Positions 1 through 25,600 of a DNA stretch of 64,000 nt are shown in pieces. A model generated the notes under the pieces. That model worked only from the letters and a program-made list of their open reading frames with translations. It searched no databases and was not told where the DNA came from. The position numbers and the translations under genes were made by a program. How positions within the stretch are numbered: position 1 is the first letter of the stretch; every line of letters begins with the position of its first letter. Source of the DNA: Stercorarius parasiticus. Lineage: Eukaryota; Chordata; Aves; Charadriiformes; Stercorariidae. The stretch lies in NCBI GenBank assembly GCA_013396915.1, contig VWZL01000522.1:210446-274445 (forward strand), in the 5' to 3' direction.

Positions 1-1686
1 CCAAGGGCAAGTTCCCATGATCCCCAACAACTCCATTTTCTGAAAGCTTTTGAGTTGCACTTCCCTATGGGCACAGACAGTATTGTGTGTTTCTGAAAGC
101 AAAGCCAAACCAGAGCAAGGCACTATCAGAGCCCTCCCCTTCACATGTTAGTTCATAGCGCACACACAGCCCATGGTACTCGCAGTACACAAACAAATAA
201 AACCCCTCTGTAAACACCATAACAAGTATTTGAGCACACACTATTAAAAAAACCAAACGAAAACAAGGCCATCCACACGCACCCTTGCAAACAAGGCCAG
301 ATAGGCTTTAAGTCTACGTTCTTACCCATGAAGTCTGTCCAATAAAGCCGTCAGCTTGTTAAAATTTCAGCCTTCACTCGCATTTTAATGATGGTCTGAG
401 TGAAGCTGATTAGAGCCAGACATATGTTTTTGTTCAGAAATTGTACACTAAGGACTGTAGTATGACTGCAGCTGTATCAGAGCTTAATGAAAAAGTATTT
501 CTAAGTTACCAGATCATAACCGCAAGCACTTAATCATGTATCTGGAAGACAAGTTATTTATGTATAGAGCCAGCTCCGTGCACTTCCTCATCCAAGTGGC
601 ACTTACCTCGAATCACCTAGTTCAGGAAGGACTACTGTTTTCTCCATCAGAGCTGCTTACTCATTACAGTACTGCTGAATGTGAATAGAGACAGGGAATA
701 GGCCTAAAGTGTGAGGAGGGGCAGTATTTATGTTCATTTGGAAGGAGTTAGACTGGGGTTTTTTGGTAGTCATATTCAATCTACATCATTTGCTGGTTTT
801 CTACTTTCATTAACTCCTGTACCTCAGCTACCAGTTCCTGGGTGCATTGGTTCTAGTGTCAGAAGTAACACCCCAACTGCAGAGTTGTCACAGGGGGAGC
901 ACTTATGGGCACCAGACACCATCTGTGGCTCACATTTCAGGACCAGACGGATTAGCTAGACCGGATGCTGGCTTTAGCAAGATCTGTAGTTATTTCTAGC
1001 AAGCCCAACTGAGCTTCAAAAAGCAACTGCGAATGGCACTGGCTGGAGACAGGGAGAGCAGTTCTTGCTTCCCTGTTAGGCTTCAGGGCACCCTTCAGCA
1101 GCACCCTGGGCCATACTCCATCATGTGTCAGTATCAGAAAAACCAAGTCACCAAGCTTCAAATTACCTTCACTTCTGACATACCTTAGGGTAAAGCACAC
1201 CTCAGTAATCCACTCTATCACCTTTCCAGTGCAGTAGTATCACAGCTACTTCCCACCATGAAGACACGGGAATATTATCTGTAGTCCAGCGCTTGCTGCA
1301 ATTTAACTGCTTTGCTACTAACATTGAAACAGAGCCAATTAAGCAGTTTTAAAACCCATCACAGCTTTAATTTGCAAGACAGAAAGGAATGAGAGTGCAG
1401 ATCTCTCACTGTGGGAGAGACTTCGAGTCCCGTAGGCCTCACTAGCAAAACATCTGGTGAAGCAGAGGGGTTGTACCTCCCTTAGCTCCTCTGCTCTTGC
1501 CCTGCCACCTCCTCACCACTGCTGAAATTTGCTTGTGTCAAGACCTTCCAGTTTGGTCCCTCCCCATTCATGCTCAGGCCAACAGGAGAGCATTATTTTT
1601 GTACTTAGTCAACTTACATGGACTTTTAAAGCATCATTGTACAGAGTCTGCTCTATTTTCTAATGAAATCTTTAAATTATATTTTT

Positions 1687-1692
1687 AATAAA
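1687..1692 (+). promoter_or_regulatory. Candidate polyadenylation signal (plus strand)
   Basis: An exact AATAAA is followed directly by GTGTTTTT, a GT/T-rich stretch of the kind found downstream of cleavage sites. If it is used, a plus-strand transcript would end here, converging on GGT1. No coding exon of such a gene was recognised upstream, so this stays a motif-level call. Confidence 0.3.
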
Positions 1693-3798
1693 GTGTTTTT
1701 AAACCTGTCTGGGAATTTCTCCTCTGAAACTGTTGCCTAGCCTAACACACAAGCAGTTGTTTGAAAGAGGACTTTAATGCAGGTGTTTCCAGCAATAACA
1801 GTTATTCATTCTGGAGACTTAATACACCACTGGAGAAGCTGAAGAACTGTGCGGACGACTGCATGTGCCACTTGTCTCTCACAGCTTGGTTTTGGCACTT
1901 CCCTGTAGCCCTTCCAGAGGATAGACAGTTGCCGAATGAAAATTGTGGTAACGTTAGACTGAAGAATGGGGGAAAGAGAACTCCCCAGTTCATGGTCTGG
2001 ATTGCCTCTTAACAGTACATCTCCCTTTCAAATCATCTGGAATCGGTCATGGCAACACGTCCTGTTCTCCGTACCCTGCCTTGTGTCCGGCAGCTAACGC
2101 TAAGACATCATGTCCCTACTCAGAAGCAGAGGGGGAAGGTGGTTCCATTCAAAGGGGTGGGAGAGGAGCAGGAAGAAGTCTTCTCTTGTGGCTGAAACAC
2201 TCAGACAAGATGAATGGCCTGCAGGGTACAATTTACAGCACGAACCATTGACTGACATTTGCCCATTGATATGCAGACAGCCTCCATGTGATGTGAGTGG
2301 TATCAAAGCAGGTGGCAGGGTACATGCCCTATGCACAGATGTGTCCAAATGATATATGGATAATTACAGCATACAGAAGTACCCAAAGTTTGGGGTTTTT
2401 TTTTAATGCAGGATGTAAATGCAAGCCCAGCTTAGTTTTAACAAATCAGTCCTCTGAAGTGATACTGCTAAAACGAACAAACAAATTCATTTCTGCAGAG
2501 TCAAGAATTCAAATGCATTTATAACAGTTTTCAACAGAAGTGGTTTTAGCCATGGCAGAATCTGAGCTTGACACAAGGGAAGTTTTGTAACAAAGGCTAT
2601 AAATAACAGGGGAGTTTTCTGACTAGCTAGAAGAAATTCAGGAACAAAACTAAGACTGTTGTATCATGAACTGTTAGAAGCAGCCCAGCAGCAGTTACTC
2701 AAACTTGTTTCAGAAAGGGCACGTTCACCCAACAGTCATTTCCCAGAAAACAGTTACCTTCCAGTTTCAGAGCACAAGTGTTTTCTGCTGTAGTTCTGAC
2801 TAACTATAGTGACTGTAAGGTTTCAATAAGCTTATTTTTCTGTGCAATCATTTTGTTTATTTCTCAGATCACACTCAGCCAAGAAAGAGCTCAGCTAGTC
2901 CTAAATCCAAAGGGCCAGGTATTTCCAACAAATAGCAGCTGCAATCTGGATTTAAACAGCAGCCTGCCACTGAGTGGCATCTATCATGGAATTACAAGAA
3001 GTAGAAAAGTCAAAGTCTCAGTTCAGCAATAAAAGGATACAGGTTTGGCCCCAAACTAATCAAATTCTTAAAGGAGCCCAATGACTCTAGGTATTTACAA
3101 TCACTGCCTTAGCTGTACCTAACACATCATCATCAGTAACAGCTCAGGAAAAAGGAGCACGGAGCACATCCCAGGCAACTTTTGGTTAAAGCAACTCATT
3201 TAGTGGAAGTGATATAAGCAATATATATGTCAAAGTTTTGACTTTTTGATTTAAGCATGATCTAGCTATCACGTTATTCCTTGCAACTAGACTCTCCTCA
3301 ATTCCAGAAACTGTTGGGAAAGAGAGAGTGTCTGATGCCTAAAATTTCAGCCTTTCATTTTCTCTTCAATGCATTCTATATTTTAAGGTTCTTAGAAAAC
3401 GACAGGACATTTCAACAAGTCAAATAAATTAGTTCAGTTACTGTTACTTGTGTTTCAAGGATTTCATAAGCATCCCTAGATTTTGACAACATCCGGAAGC
3501 ATTCAGTTTTGATCTTGGGCTAAGTTTATCTGTTGTGACGTACTAGTCCATGCTGGTAGGTGAACACCAAAACCTCCTCAAGCATAGGAACTCTTCGCTG
3601 TTCCATGTCAGATATAGATTTCTGAGAGGCCATTCATTGTCTGATTAATGGTAACTTACCTTCAAACAAGAGTAGCTGCAGTGTGCCCTTTTTTAGAGGT
3701 TTCATTTCCTCAGATTTTGGTAGTTCAGGCCTGCAGTATGATGTGGTAAAAAGCAAATTGGACAAAACCAAGCCTGTTTTGTATATTTAATTTCTTTC

Positions 3799-3815
3799 TT
3801 TTTTTTTTTTTTTTT
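3799..3815. repeat. Homopolymer T17
   Basis: This is an uninterrupted run of 17 T following a TTTCTTTC stretch. It is an ordinary mononucleotide repeat with no flanking mobile element that I can recognise. Confidence 0.9.
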
Positions 3816-3929
3816 AACTCATAGCTTCATCAAAGGAGTGAAGAAAAGAGAAAAATCTCAGGAGAGCTTCTTTCATGCAGACTCTCACCATCCCTTTTTG
3901 CAGTAGCAACTGTGCAGGCAAGAAAAATG

Positions 3930-4630
3930 TGTGACTCCACATTTATTTATTTTAGTTGTGCTCAGAGTTTTACAGGTAGCATCTTCCCTTTAGACCTTCT
4001 CAACAGAAATATAAAAAGGTTTGAAGCCATTTCCCCATTTACCCACTCATCTCCAATAATCAACTGAAGTGAAAAGCAGAAACATCTCTTGTTAAAAGAA
4101 AGAGTGGTGAGTTTGTGAAGGCTTATCCCAGTCTAGAGCTGGGCTTCCTGCTATGGCACAGATCTATTAATTTGTAACTCAGAAAAGCCAGTCCCCAGAG
4201 TCCTGTAACTCCCATCTACTCAACAGGCAACACATCTCCTCTCTAGCAGTGACAGGGACATTCCCGGTAGCTGACGCTGTGCAAGGGACACACTTCCTGC
4301 AGCTTGAGTGAGCTGGACCTTCTTCAGGAACTCTGGGTACCCAATCTGTCTTCATGGGATGGAGAGGAGGCAGGGAACAAACTCTTCAAGGCAGAACAGA
4401 CTCTTCAAGTAAGTACTGCACATCCTGGTAGACATGCCTGTCTTAGCAGGCTGCTGTAGCATGAGGCATTTCGGTCATGGCTGTAGAGAACTGTCCCAGC
4501 TCTGTCAATAGAACCACAGGTAAATTTGTTCTCTTTCCTGTGAGAAGTCCCTGAGTTGCAGATCTACAGGATCTTCCCCCCAAACGCACCTCAGTGTCAC
4601 TAGATCACTGAAAAAAGGAGCTGAGCCACA
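3930..4630 (-). other. GGT1: Inferred GGT1 3' untranslated region
   Basis: This is the stretch from the TGA stop to just past the first canonical polyadenylation signals on the minus strand. Nothing else is recognisable inside it. The limits are inferred from motifs only. Confidence 0.45.
3942..3951 (-). promoter_or_regulatory. Probable GGT1 polyadenylation signal (two overlapping AATAAA)
   Basis: The plus-strand sequence TTTATTTATT reads AATAAATAAA on the minus strand, giving two overlapping canonical signals. These are the first canonical signals reached after the GGT1 stop codon and would give a 3' UTR of about 700 nt. Use of the site is inferred; no transcript evidence is available here. 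Confidence 0.5.
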
Positions 4631-16610
<11,980 letters not shown>

Positions 16611-19600
16611 GTTCCTGTGGGAAGAGACAGGATTGTCAGCCTCACTGCTTCTGGGGCACATGGGAACGAGGGAGCAGGTGATCAGGCACAAGAGCCCCTC
16701 TAGCCCCCAGCGGCGGACAGCTCTGCACATGGAAGGATGGTTTGGGAAGGAGTGGCCAGCGGAGGTGTGAACCCGGTTCTGGCTTTGACTGTTACATCAG
16801 GGTGATGTCCTGTTTTGAAGTGAAGTAGAATATCAAGAGGGGTGGGGATGTTCAAGATGCCCTGCTACTGTTACCTTTCAGTGGCGATAGAAGTACCAAT
16901 TGCTCTTTGTGACTTTACGCTCTGAGGATTTCAGATGCTCAGCAAGCATTTAAGTTACTGCTCTGCTTGGGAGGACAGGAGCCCAGTGTCAGACTGGATT
17001 TGCTCTAGTTCCCAAATCAAGTCAGCAATACCAATCAGAGACTTTTTACCAGATTCCCCTCTCCAACAAACACTGGCAGGCTGTTTGCCTCCTTTGTAAC
17101 GTGATGGAGTCAAGGAATGCATCCTGCCCACACCCCCAAAGCAGGCTGGCTTTGCCAGGTGAGCAGCCGCCTGTGTTGACCTCTTCCTCCCTACTTCATA
17201 GCCACATGGTGAGGCTGTGTATATGACTTCTTCCCATCTTTACAGCTCTTGCTTTTTAGCAGGTTTTCATGAGTTCTGAGCTGTGCGCAGTGAACAGCTT
17301 CCTCTTCCCCTGAACCTGTCACAGAGAGTTTCCCACATATTTCCTCACTCAGACTCACATCGAGACCTTTTCTATGGGTACTGCCCGTATCACTTCTCTA
17401 TGCCCCTGCCATCTCTGTGCAGAACAACTGTTTGAACTCCAAAGCTTTTATCAGCTTCCCCTTTATCCATTACTGCCATCCTATTTGCAGAGTGATCTAC
17501 TTCAGTGAGCAGCCCTGGGACTCCTGGAAGCCCTTTGGTAACAGCTCTGAAGTGTTACAGTACCAGCAAGTAAAAGGCCCCAAACCAGCAACTATTACTT
17601 GGGTAAGAACCAAGTCTTATAGCAGGTAGGTAACCTCATACACCAAAACAGCAGCAGATTTATAGGTGAGAAGGGAAATCCAAGAAGCAGAACATAGCTA
17701 GCGTTAGTCATGACTCACATTATCTTCAGAGGAAAAATTAAAAAAAAAAATTAACTTAATATAATCTGCTTTTAAATACCATGTCTGTGGAGGAGTCTCT
17801 GTCCAGAAGGTTGTCAATGACCAGAGCAAAGCAGATCTTAGTCATTAGCAAGCAACCTTGGCCAAAGGTGTTTGGCACACCTCAGTGTGAGCACAGCACC
17901 CCCTCCTGTACAGGGCCCTTGGCCAGAGCACCTTTCCAATGAGCCTGCCACTTCTAGAGGACAATGGCCAGTGCTCATGTCTCCACGTTTCCCAGTCCTG
18001 CACACAGCTGCTCTTGGGGTGCACAGGGTTACAGTTCATCTGTGAGCGAGCATAGGACACCAAGGAGCTCTCCAGTAAACATATTCCAGATATACATCAG
18101 AATGAGTTGAGAGCTATCAAGGGGATGGAGAGTCACTGCCAGCTTGTTGGGACTGACAGTTCATGAACTACAGCTTGAACAGCTACTCTTTGACCCATTG
18201 CCTTTACCATTACAGGATTGTTCCAGCAAAAAAGACCTAAATTCATCATATTGCCTTCAGGGACCAACTTCCCCCTGTGTAGTGCAGCTTTGGGTTTTCA
18301 CTGTGACTACTGTACTTGAGCAGTATCCAAGATCCCCTTTACCTTACCAAAGCATCTGCCATCCTCAGAGACAAGCTAATCCATGGCACTGTGGGTGAAG
18401 AGTGGATCCACCAGTCCCACCCTCTGTGGATGTTCAACAGCCCAAAGTAGAGAAAACTTCAGCAGTCAGAGCAGCACTCGGTGCCTTGCAGCAGGATTAG
18501 GGAGCAGTGAGTGTGCCAGCACAGAGCTAACTAGAGGAAACAGGCCAGGCAGCCAAACCAAAACTTTTCCCAGAGGGAGGAGATTAGCAAGCACTGCCCC
18601 CTCAACCTCACCCCCACTCCTGTTATTTAAATTAGGAGATATACATTTGCTATCCAAGTCCTGTATCTGTGAGTCTCAGTCTGAGCACTAGAGATGTCCA
18701 TCTCCAAGTAAAGTGGCTCAAACCAGGGTGTAAATCTACAGTATGTGCTGTTCTGTAAACAAATGTCAACTGAGGGCAGTAAAAGGTAAATGGATGGAAC
18801 CTCTTTCCAGGTTCTAGAACTTGATTTACACTCAACTACTTTTAAAAGAGACCAGTGGCGTGTTTGCAGAGCAATGACTGTGCAGGGAAACAGAGAAGCC
18901 ATTATGTCCCCAACAATAGTTCACACACAGCTTCAGAGTTTAAAGACAGTTTTGTTTGTTGGCAGAGAGAGTTCAGCTTCAGCACTGGCAGTCTCCTCCA
19001 GGCTTCACAAGAAATGCCATGGGATCTTTTATCTGCGCCCCAGCTAGGCAGAAGGTACTTTGTTTCATCTGAAGGCTGCTCTATGCTGGGCTGTCCTGCA
19101 AGTCTGGGGTGACTCAAGCCCCGTAGCCAGTGCGTTAACCCCTATGCTCCTGGCAGGGGCTATGCAGCTCTCCTCCACAACTGCTTGCCTCACTGCTGGG
19201 CTCCTGTAAGGATTTTCTGCTTTGTCAGGCAAGTTATTCTGAGAGCAGGAGAGAAGCGAAAACCTCAGATGGTAGCTCTGCTCTCATCTTTCACCTCCTC
19301 TCTGGATTCGGATGACACATGTGAGCATCTCCTAGACCATTAAGGGCTCCATGCTGAGTGCCCAGCTGCCCAGTGAGCGCACAGGCCTCAAAAAGGGCTG
19401 TCCAGCCCACTTCATACGCCCCAAGCACAGCTCCCAGCCCGCTGTCAGCCCCCGGTGATAGGATAAGAGACGCATCATTGGGGGCAGGAAGAGGCACACA
19501 GATTGCCATGAAGAAGAGACACTGACTGCTGGGCACTGCTCCTGCACTGCATTGTGGTACCCCATTGCTCTCTGGGCTGGGTCTCTGGGACCCAAGTGGT

Positions 19601-22600
19601 GCCAGTAAAAGTGAATGCTCTTAACAAAAGTGCATCTGTGCAATCTGTCAGGTTGATCCTGCAAAGGAAGAAGCATATGTATGAGCTAAAGATCCGCAGC
19701 TTTCTGTTATTCAACAGTACAGAGCACAAACTCAGCTGAGGATAAGCCTCTCCACCTTCACTGCCAGCTCAACTCCCATAAGGTCCATAACCTATTCAGG
19801 CCTGACCACAGAGGGAAGCATCCCTTGCACGGTCCTTACTGCTTTCCTAACTGTGGCACAGCAGAGAGCTGAACAGGCATCGGGAGATGGATCAGGAGCC
19901 TGCAGATATCCATTCTCTGACCCGCGTCTCCATACTTGCCCCATACTCCCCACCTGTTGTCCGCTGGGGTTGACTTTAACCTCCAGATCTCTGCCAAATC
20001 CAGCTGTTTGGAAGTTGGCTAGCACTTCAGTCACACAGCACTTCATTGCAGCTTGGCAGCAGCAACAGGTCTCCAGGACAGAGGGGTTATAAAACCAGTA
20101 AAAGCAATATGATTATTTCTCACTGTTACAAAGGTCGAACGACCAGTCCTAACCATGGAATTTAAAATGTAGCCTGATAGTCTCCCTTAATTTATATTAG
20201 GAGAGAGGGAGGACCAGTAAGTAGCAGAGCTATGCTTGTACGAGCGACCCCATTGAGCTGTATTCAGATGTGGCACAACATTCACAACCTTATTTAACCA
20301 TGACACTGTTTTTGAATTAAAAGAACCCCACTGCAACAGTCTGTCTAGTGTCAAGCAGGGGATACAGGGTCTGACATCTCTGCCAAGAGAGCTGGGGCGC
20401 ACTGTAGAGATGAGGAACTTGCCACAGTCAGGGAAGGCACCAAGAGAACTGAAAGAGGAGAAAGAGGGGATGTACCAGCCAGAAAGCAGAGAAGCAAGAA
20501 CAGTGGGATACCAGAAGATGACAAAGGAGTCCAGGTATGGTCAGGCATTGCCTTGTTCTTGAATGAAGTAGTGAAGGAAGCATGCACTGACAACACATAA
20601 AACTTTAATCCAACAGGCTTCTGCTTTAAACCCATCTTGCAACAGCTGCATACCTTGGCACCCACTCCTAAGAGTTCCTCGTACTCCCACCCCCAGCCCA
20701 GTAGCCAATACCCAGCCATTAGCTTTGAGACGCCCATCCTTACTTTCCCCAGGCAGCACACGTTATGCAAGGATAGATTGGACATCTTGAATCTTGTCAC
20801 AGGACATAGGCTATGCTCTTCTGATAAAACTCAAAGTCTAATCCATAGCAATAACATTGCATATTTTAAAAAATAATAAAAAACAGTTGAAATAATGTTT
20901 TCACACTCCTCTGTTGTGTAGAGTGAACTGTCAATGACTTTTGAGTGAGAATGGACAAAAAGCCAACAGACGCAAGATTGCCAGAGGGCCCCCAGGAGTA
21001 TAAGCCAATAGAGGCATCAAAAGAACAGAGCCAGGCTGCTAGCAGAGGCCCAGGGGCTGTTCACTGATCCAGCATTATGTGACAACATAACAAAGGTGCT
21101 TACAACTGATCACACAGGTGGAGCCATCTCTAAAGTCTATATAAGACTATAAGACAGCTACTTGCGCTAACACCATACTTCAGGATTGAGTATGCAGAAT
21201 CGATCACTGACATCCTGTCTTGCTACAGGTGTAGGTACTGTTTGGCAGGACAGGCTGCTTATTCTCAAGGGCTGTTCCCAGCATCCTGACAATGGGCCAA
21301 GCCATATTCAGAGGTGAAGGAGGAGTTATATCCATCCTTGTGATAATGGTTGGAGAGGTGGGCCATGTCAACCACCAAGCTGGTGCTGGTTCCCCACACC
21401 ATTATCGTCTTGTTTTCCTCCTCACTGGGAGCTCGCTGAGAGGTAGCGTAATGAAAAAAGCAAATTATTCCTTCATCTGTGGGAAGCCCTTGCACTAGGA
21501 GACTGTGCGCACACCCAGTTGGCCAGAAGACAGTTTAAATCCTCAGGTATAACTGTGCTAACCATGCATTCCCTCAGTTGTCAGTAAGAACAACTGCCAG
21601 CAGCTTCTGCTTTCATCTGGAAGACTATCCAGGGTCATCGGCCTCTGAGCAGCTAATTAGCTGGGGTTATCTGCTCCAAGAAAGCTTGCACTGAAGAAAA
21701 TCAGGACAAAACCAATACAGAAACTACACTGGGACTTTCCGTGGCTATTTCTGGTGAGTTCAGCTATTTCTTCCACTTCCAAAGGGAGAAAAGTTTCCTA
21801 GATTTGTTTGCTGTTCTGAGTTATCCATTTTGTACTCTGCTTATATACCTGTTTTCTAGTAGTTCTGTAAGATTTAGCATGACTCTAAGTAGGGTCTTTG
21901 CCCCTTTCCTACTAAATCTGGTTGTTATGCCTTCTAGGACATGTTATGCCTTCTCACATACCAGATCCAAAGCTTAGGTTGCCCATTCTCCATCAACCAC
22001 TCCTTCATTACACAATCTACAGTTCTTAGGTTGTGGCAGGCTAATATATGCTGTAATTACCCAAAGGCCAGGGAATAAACAGCTTACACAACAAGGATTG
22101 TGTAAAGATTACGAACATCAAACCTGCTTCCTGCCTACCAGGTTATACCTCTCCAATTGCAACGGGGTCTTTGCGTCTCACCACAAATAGTGCCAAAGCA
22201 GCGGTGGGTGAGCTGGCACAGGCTGTACATACCTTTATTGTTGGACTGAACTGGAATGGCTCAGATGCACTATTTCAACCCACTAACAGGTTTGTGTTAG
22301 CCAAATGTCAGAAAACTCTGTAACTTTGTTAGCGATACGTTCATGCCTGCTCTTCTATGGCTTTGTTAGGAAACACATAAACTGCCTGAGCACTCTCCTT
22401 TTGAGAACAGTCACAAAAGAAAAGGGTTTGTTTCCTTGTGCCTTCTGTCCTGTACTGACACACAAAGATCTGGTCCCATATAAGCCTCCCCGTGCAGCCT
22501 TGCCCTGCAGTTACTGCAATAAGACATGAACTTAAGCCATTTGAGATTCTGATCTACAAGTTTATGTGCTAAATATTTTTTCCCCTCAGGCTTTTTACTA

Positions 22601-25600
22601 TGACTTATAGTAGCAGTCACCAGGATGCCTCTGAACAGGACTCTGGCTCTGCTATCAACCACATGGGCAGACAGAATCTCCTATCGGGTACTGATCTTCA
22701 TGGTGACCAGCAGGCATTTTTTCCATAACTATTTCTATCTTATCCATATGATGCCTTCTGGAGACTTTAAACGAGTTATTGACAACCACCTCTTGTATCT
22801 AAGGAAGTATTTCCGATTTCAAGTCTTACATAGATTTCTTACATAGAAAACTGTGACTCAAATATTGAAGTATCTGGAATTCAAAATCAGCATAGTCAAT
22901 AGTCTAGTCAATTCTAGGCCACACAATGAGATAGGAGATACGTTCTGGTATTAAGCTGGAATTTAAAACTATGAAGTTCTTGTACTTACCCATCTCGAGA
23001 TATTTAAGTTGAAGTCTTATGCAATCATCTCCATCAGTGATAAGGGAACTAAAGCAGAGTTCAGCCAAGCCATGAAGAAGCCCAAACAGGCTTCCAAATT
23101 GAGATCTAGGCGCTGGTCCTGCCTGGAGCAGGGGGACAGAGCAGCCCCTGGAGAAAGGCAGTAACTCCATTCAACTCAGTTAAAAGCCTTCCTCATAGCT
23201 AGGCCCTCCATGTCAGTTCCTGTCCAGCTGGCCTGCACCCTGTGTGACTTACTGTCTCCCTCCCCTCAGATGCAGGTTAAAAGCCTTTAGCACCCTCTTT
23301 GTTAAGCCCTGGCACTGAGGGCTTACGTGCATACAGATCAACTTTAAGGACAGAGGCCTCAGCGCAGATCAGTGGTTGCTACTTATTGCTGTGATGCCAA
23401 GCCAGAGATAATTGACACTGAACAGAACTGAGAGAAAAGTCCCTGAATAAAGCAGGCTGTTCCAACTGGCTTTCAGGTATGCTGTTCACAAAGAGAGCTA
23501 TTGTAATCAAGATTTGCAACTCCTCCACAGGCATTAGGTTTTCTGAAGCCTAATGGGATGTAGTATTCTGTCCAATGTAGAGTAAACTACGAGTGCACTG
23601 AGAAAGAGACAATGATTTCCTCTTGAAGCAACTTTTTTCCCCAAAAAAGCTTTCATGTTTTCCTGCAGAAAATGCAGTGTCAAATGCCACATTTTTTACT
23701 TTAAGACAGTTCAGCATAAACTATGAAGTGAAAAAAGGCAGAAAGGTGGAACAAATGCAGAATACCACATTTCACATGGTTTTCTCAGTATTTTCTAGTT
23801 GGGGACCTCCCAGAAATCCAGGACTCGCAAACTCAATCTCAAAAGTGCAAGTCATTGTAATGAAATGTAATAAACTCATTGAGAACACCACTGTTACATT
23901 CAATCCTAATTTAAAATCAAAATGCTTAATTAAAATAGTTCTATTTTCCCAACTGTTTCAAAAGATGTTTTCAGATGCTCTTCTGCCGTTAAACTAGAAG
24001 TTGTTTATTAGACCTGAGCTTATTTAGACTGGTTAGCCAGGTCCTATCATTCTCTTTTGGCAAGCTTTCATCTGATATATTTAAAAAAAAATAATATCAC
24101 ATTGTCCCATGTTCCACGGAATAAGAAATCCCACGAAGCACTTCCAGTGGAATGGCTTAATGAAGGTAATTTCTAATTCCCCCTTACCTCTCTAGAGTAT
24201 TTGCAAGTCCGTCCTGTCCTTTTGCACAGGATATGTGTTGCTATCCTTTGAATATCCTTCTCAGGCAGTGAACCCCTTTCTAGGGACAATACATCCTTGT
24301 ATCAGTAACCACTTATCTTCCCTTAAAAGCCCTCTGAAGCGTACTATACTATTTGATATTTGTAGTGCTCTGCTCTTGGAGATTAACCCATTGAAACTCA
24401 TTACGTCTGAATTCACAGTACCAGAGGAATGCATAAGTAATCATTGACTAGGTGAAGAGTCAAGAACCCACACCTTTTAAAGTGCATGTTTTAGCATCCA
24501 CAAAGGTTGTGTATCACCAGCAGAATCATTCTTTGTTCTTGGATTCAATTACTACGTGGTGCAAATATGAGTTTTCCCACACCTCATCGCCAGCTCTTAA
24601 GTTCTGATTAAACAACCAAGCAAATATGTCGTCATCTTAAGTAGAAGTGCTCCCATCTCCATGTGGTCATATACCCTCACACCCCTCTTGTCTAACCAAC
24701 TGGCACCCTTGTGGTTCAAAAAGACTGGATTTTAAGTGTGTCTGTACCTTGCAGCTTAAACCCAGACACTCTGACAGATTCAGCTGTGATTACATTTGGT
24801 GGGAATAAACTCTCTGCCAAGCACAAGTGACTGCCTGCTATGCAAAGGCACCTCATCAGCTCACATATTGTTCTTCAGCAATCACAACTACACACTACCT
24901 TGAACTGTCATTGGTTTTAGTTTGGATTAATACTCCAGCTGCAATGAGAAGATGCAATGCCTGTTCTGCTACCCCTGCTCCCACAGCAGCACCCTCTGAC
25001 AGGGAGGATGGCAGAGCAGGAAGGTAAGGATGAAGAAACCTGCCCTCCGTCACTAAACCTCACTGAGGCTTTTAAGCAATAATCCTATGTGTCTGCTTGT
25101 GCCAAGTCTAGAAGCACAGTTGCAGCTCAAAGGTTACAGCTCACCTGCTGTTGAATAGTGTAGCATAAACCCCAGCAGCAACCCAGACCCAAGGTAATGA
25201 GCTGCACGAACTGCCTTTGGCCTCTAAGGACTCAAGTACTAAAGCTTATGCCCCTGCTAGAAACCTCAGACCCAGCTTTGAACACAAGAGCTGAATGCCC
25301 ATCCAGAATGCAGCACAGGCAAATCACAGCTTGCCTGAAACTTGGGCACAGCAAGGATTCAAGCCCACGTGTCCTTAGCCTGATTTTTAGCCAGAAGGCT
25401 GTCCTGTAACACTGGATGAAGCAAAGTCTGCCTGGTTGCCAGTCATCACTGCTAGATGCTATCTTTTGACCTACCAGGGTCAGTCAAGCGATTAATGTCT
25501 CAATTCCAAACCTGTCCAGTCCCTCTGCCCCACTCCAACCTTCAATAGACTGGATCTTTACTTACTTCAGAAGGATAGTAGCTATACTACAATGACTCAT

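Larger units (their letters stand above)
1..3941. other. Intergenic DNA left of GGT1, no named gene
   Basis: Short open frames of 60-90 codons occur on both strands, but none resembles a protein family I recognise. Composition is ordinary and moderately AT-rich. The only points of note are a candidate polyadenylation signal on the plus strand near 1.69 kb, a possible short minus-strand first exon near 0.6 kb (see findings), and a T-run near 3.8 kb. The 3' ends of GGT1 and of an unseen neighbour may lie here. Confidence 0.6.

Noticed and set aside
952..1240. A minus-strand frame with GDLVFLILTHDGVWPRVL, suggestive of the end of a retroelement integrase.
   Set aside because: There is no supporting upstream integrase or reverse transcriptase sequence, no LTR, and the similarity is limited to a few residues.
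21265..21495. A minus-strand open frame with MAHLS…DG, faintly like the GGT catalytic region.
   Set aside because: It shares only an 11-bp match with exon 8 at the DNA level, lacks the key Thr, and lacks the neighbouring conserved residues; chance is the simplest explanation.
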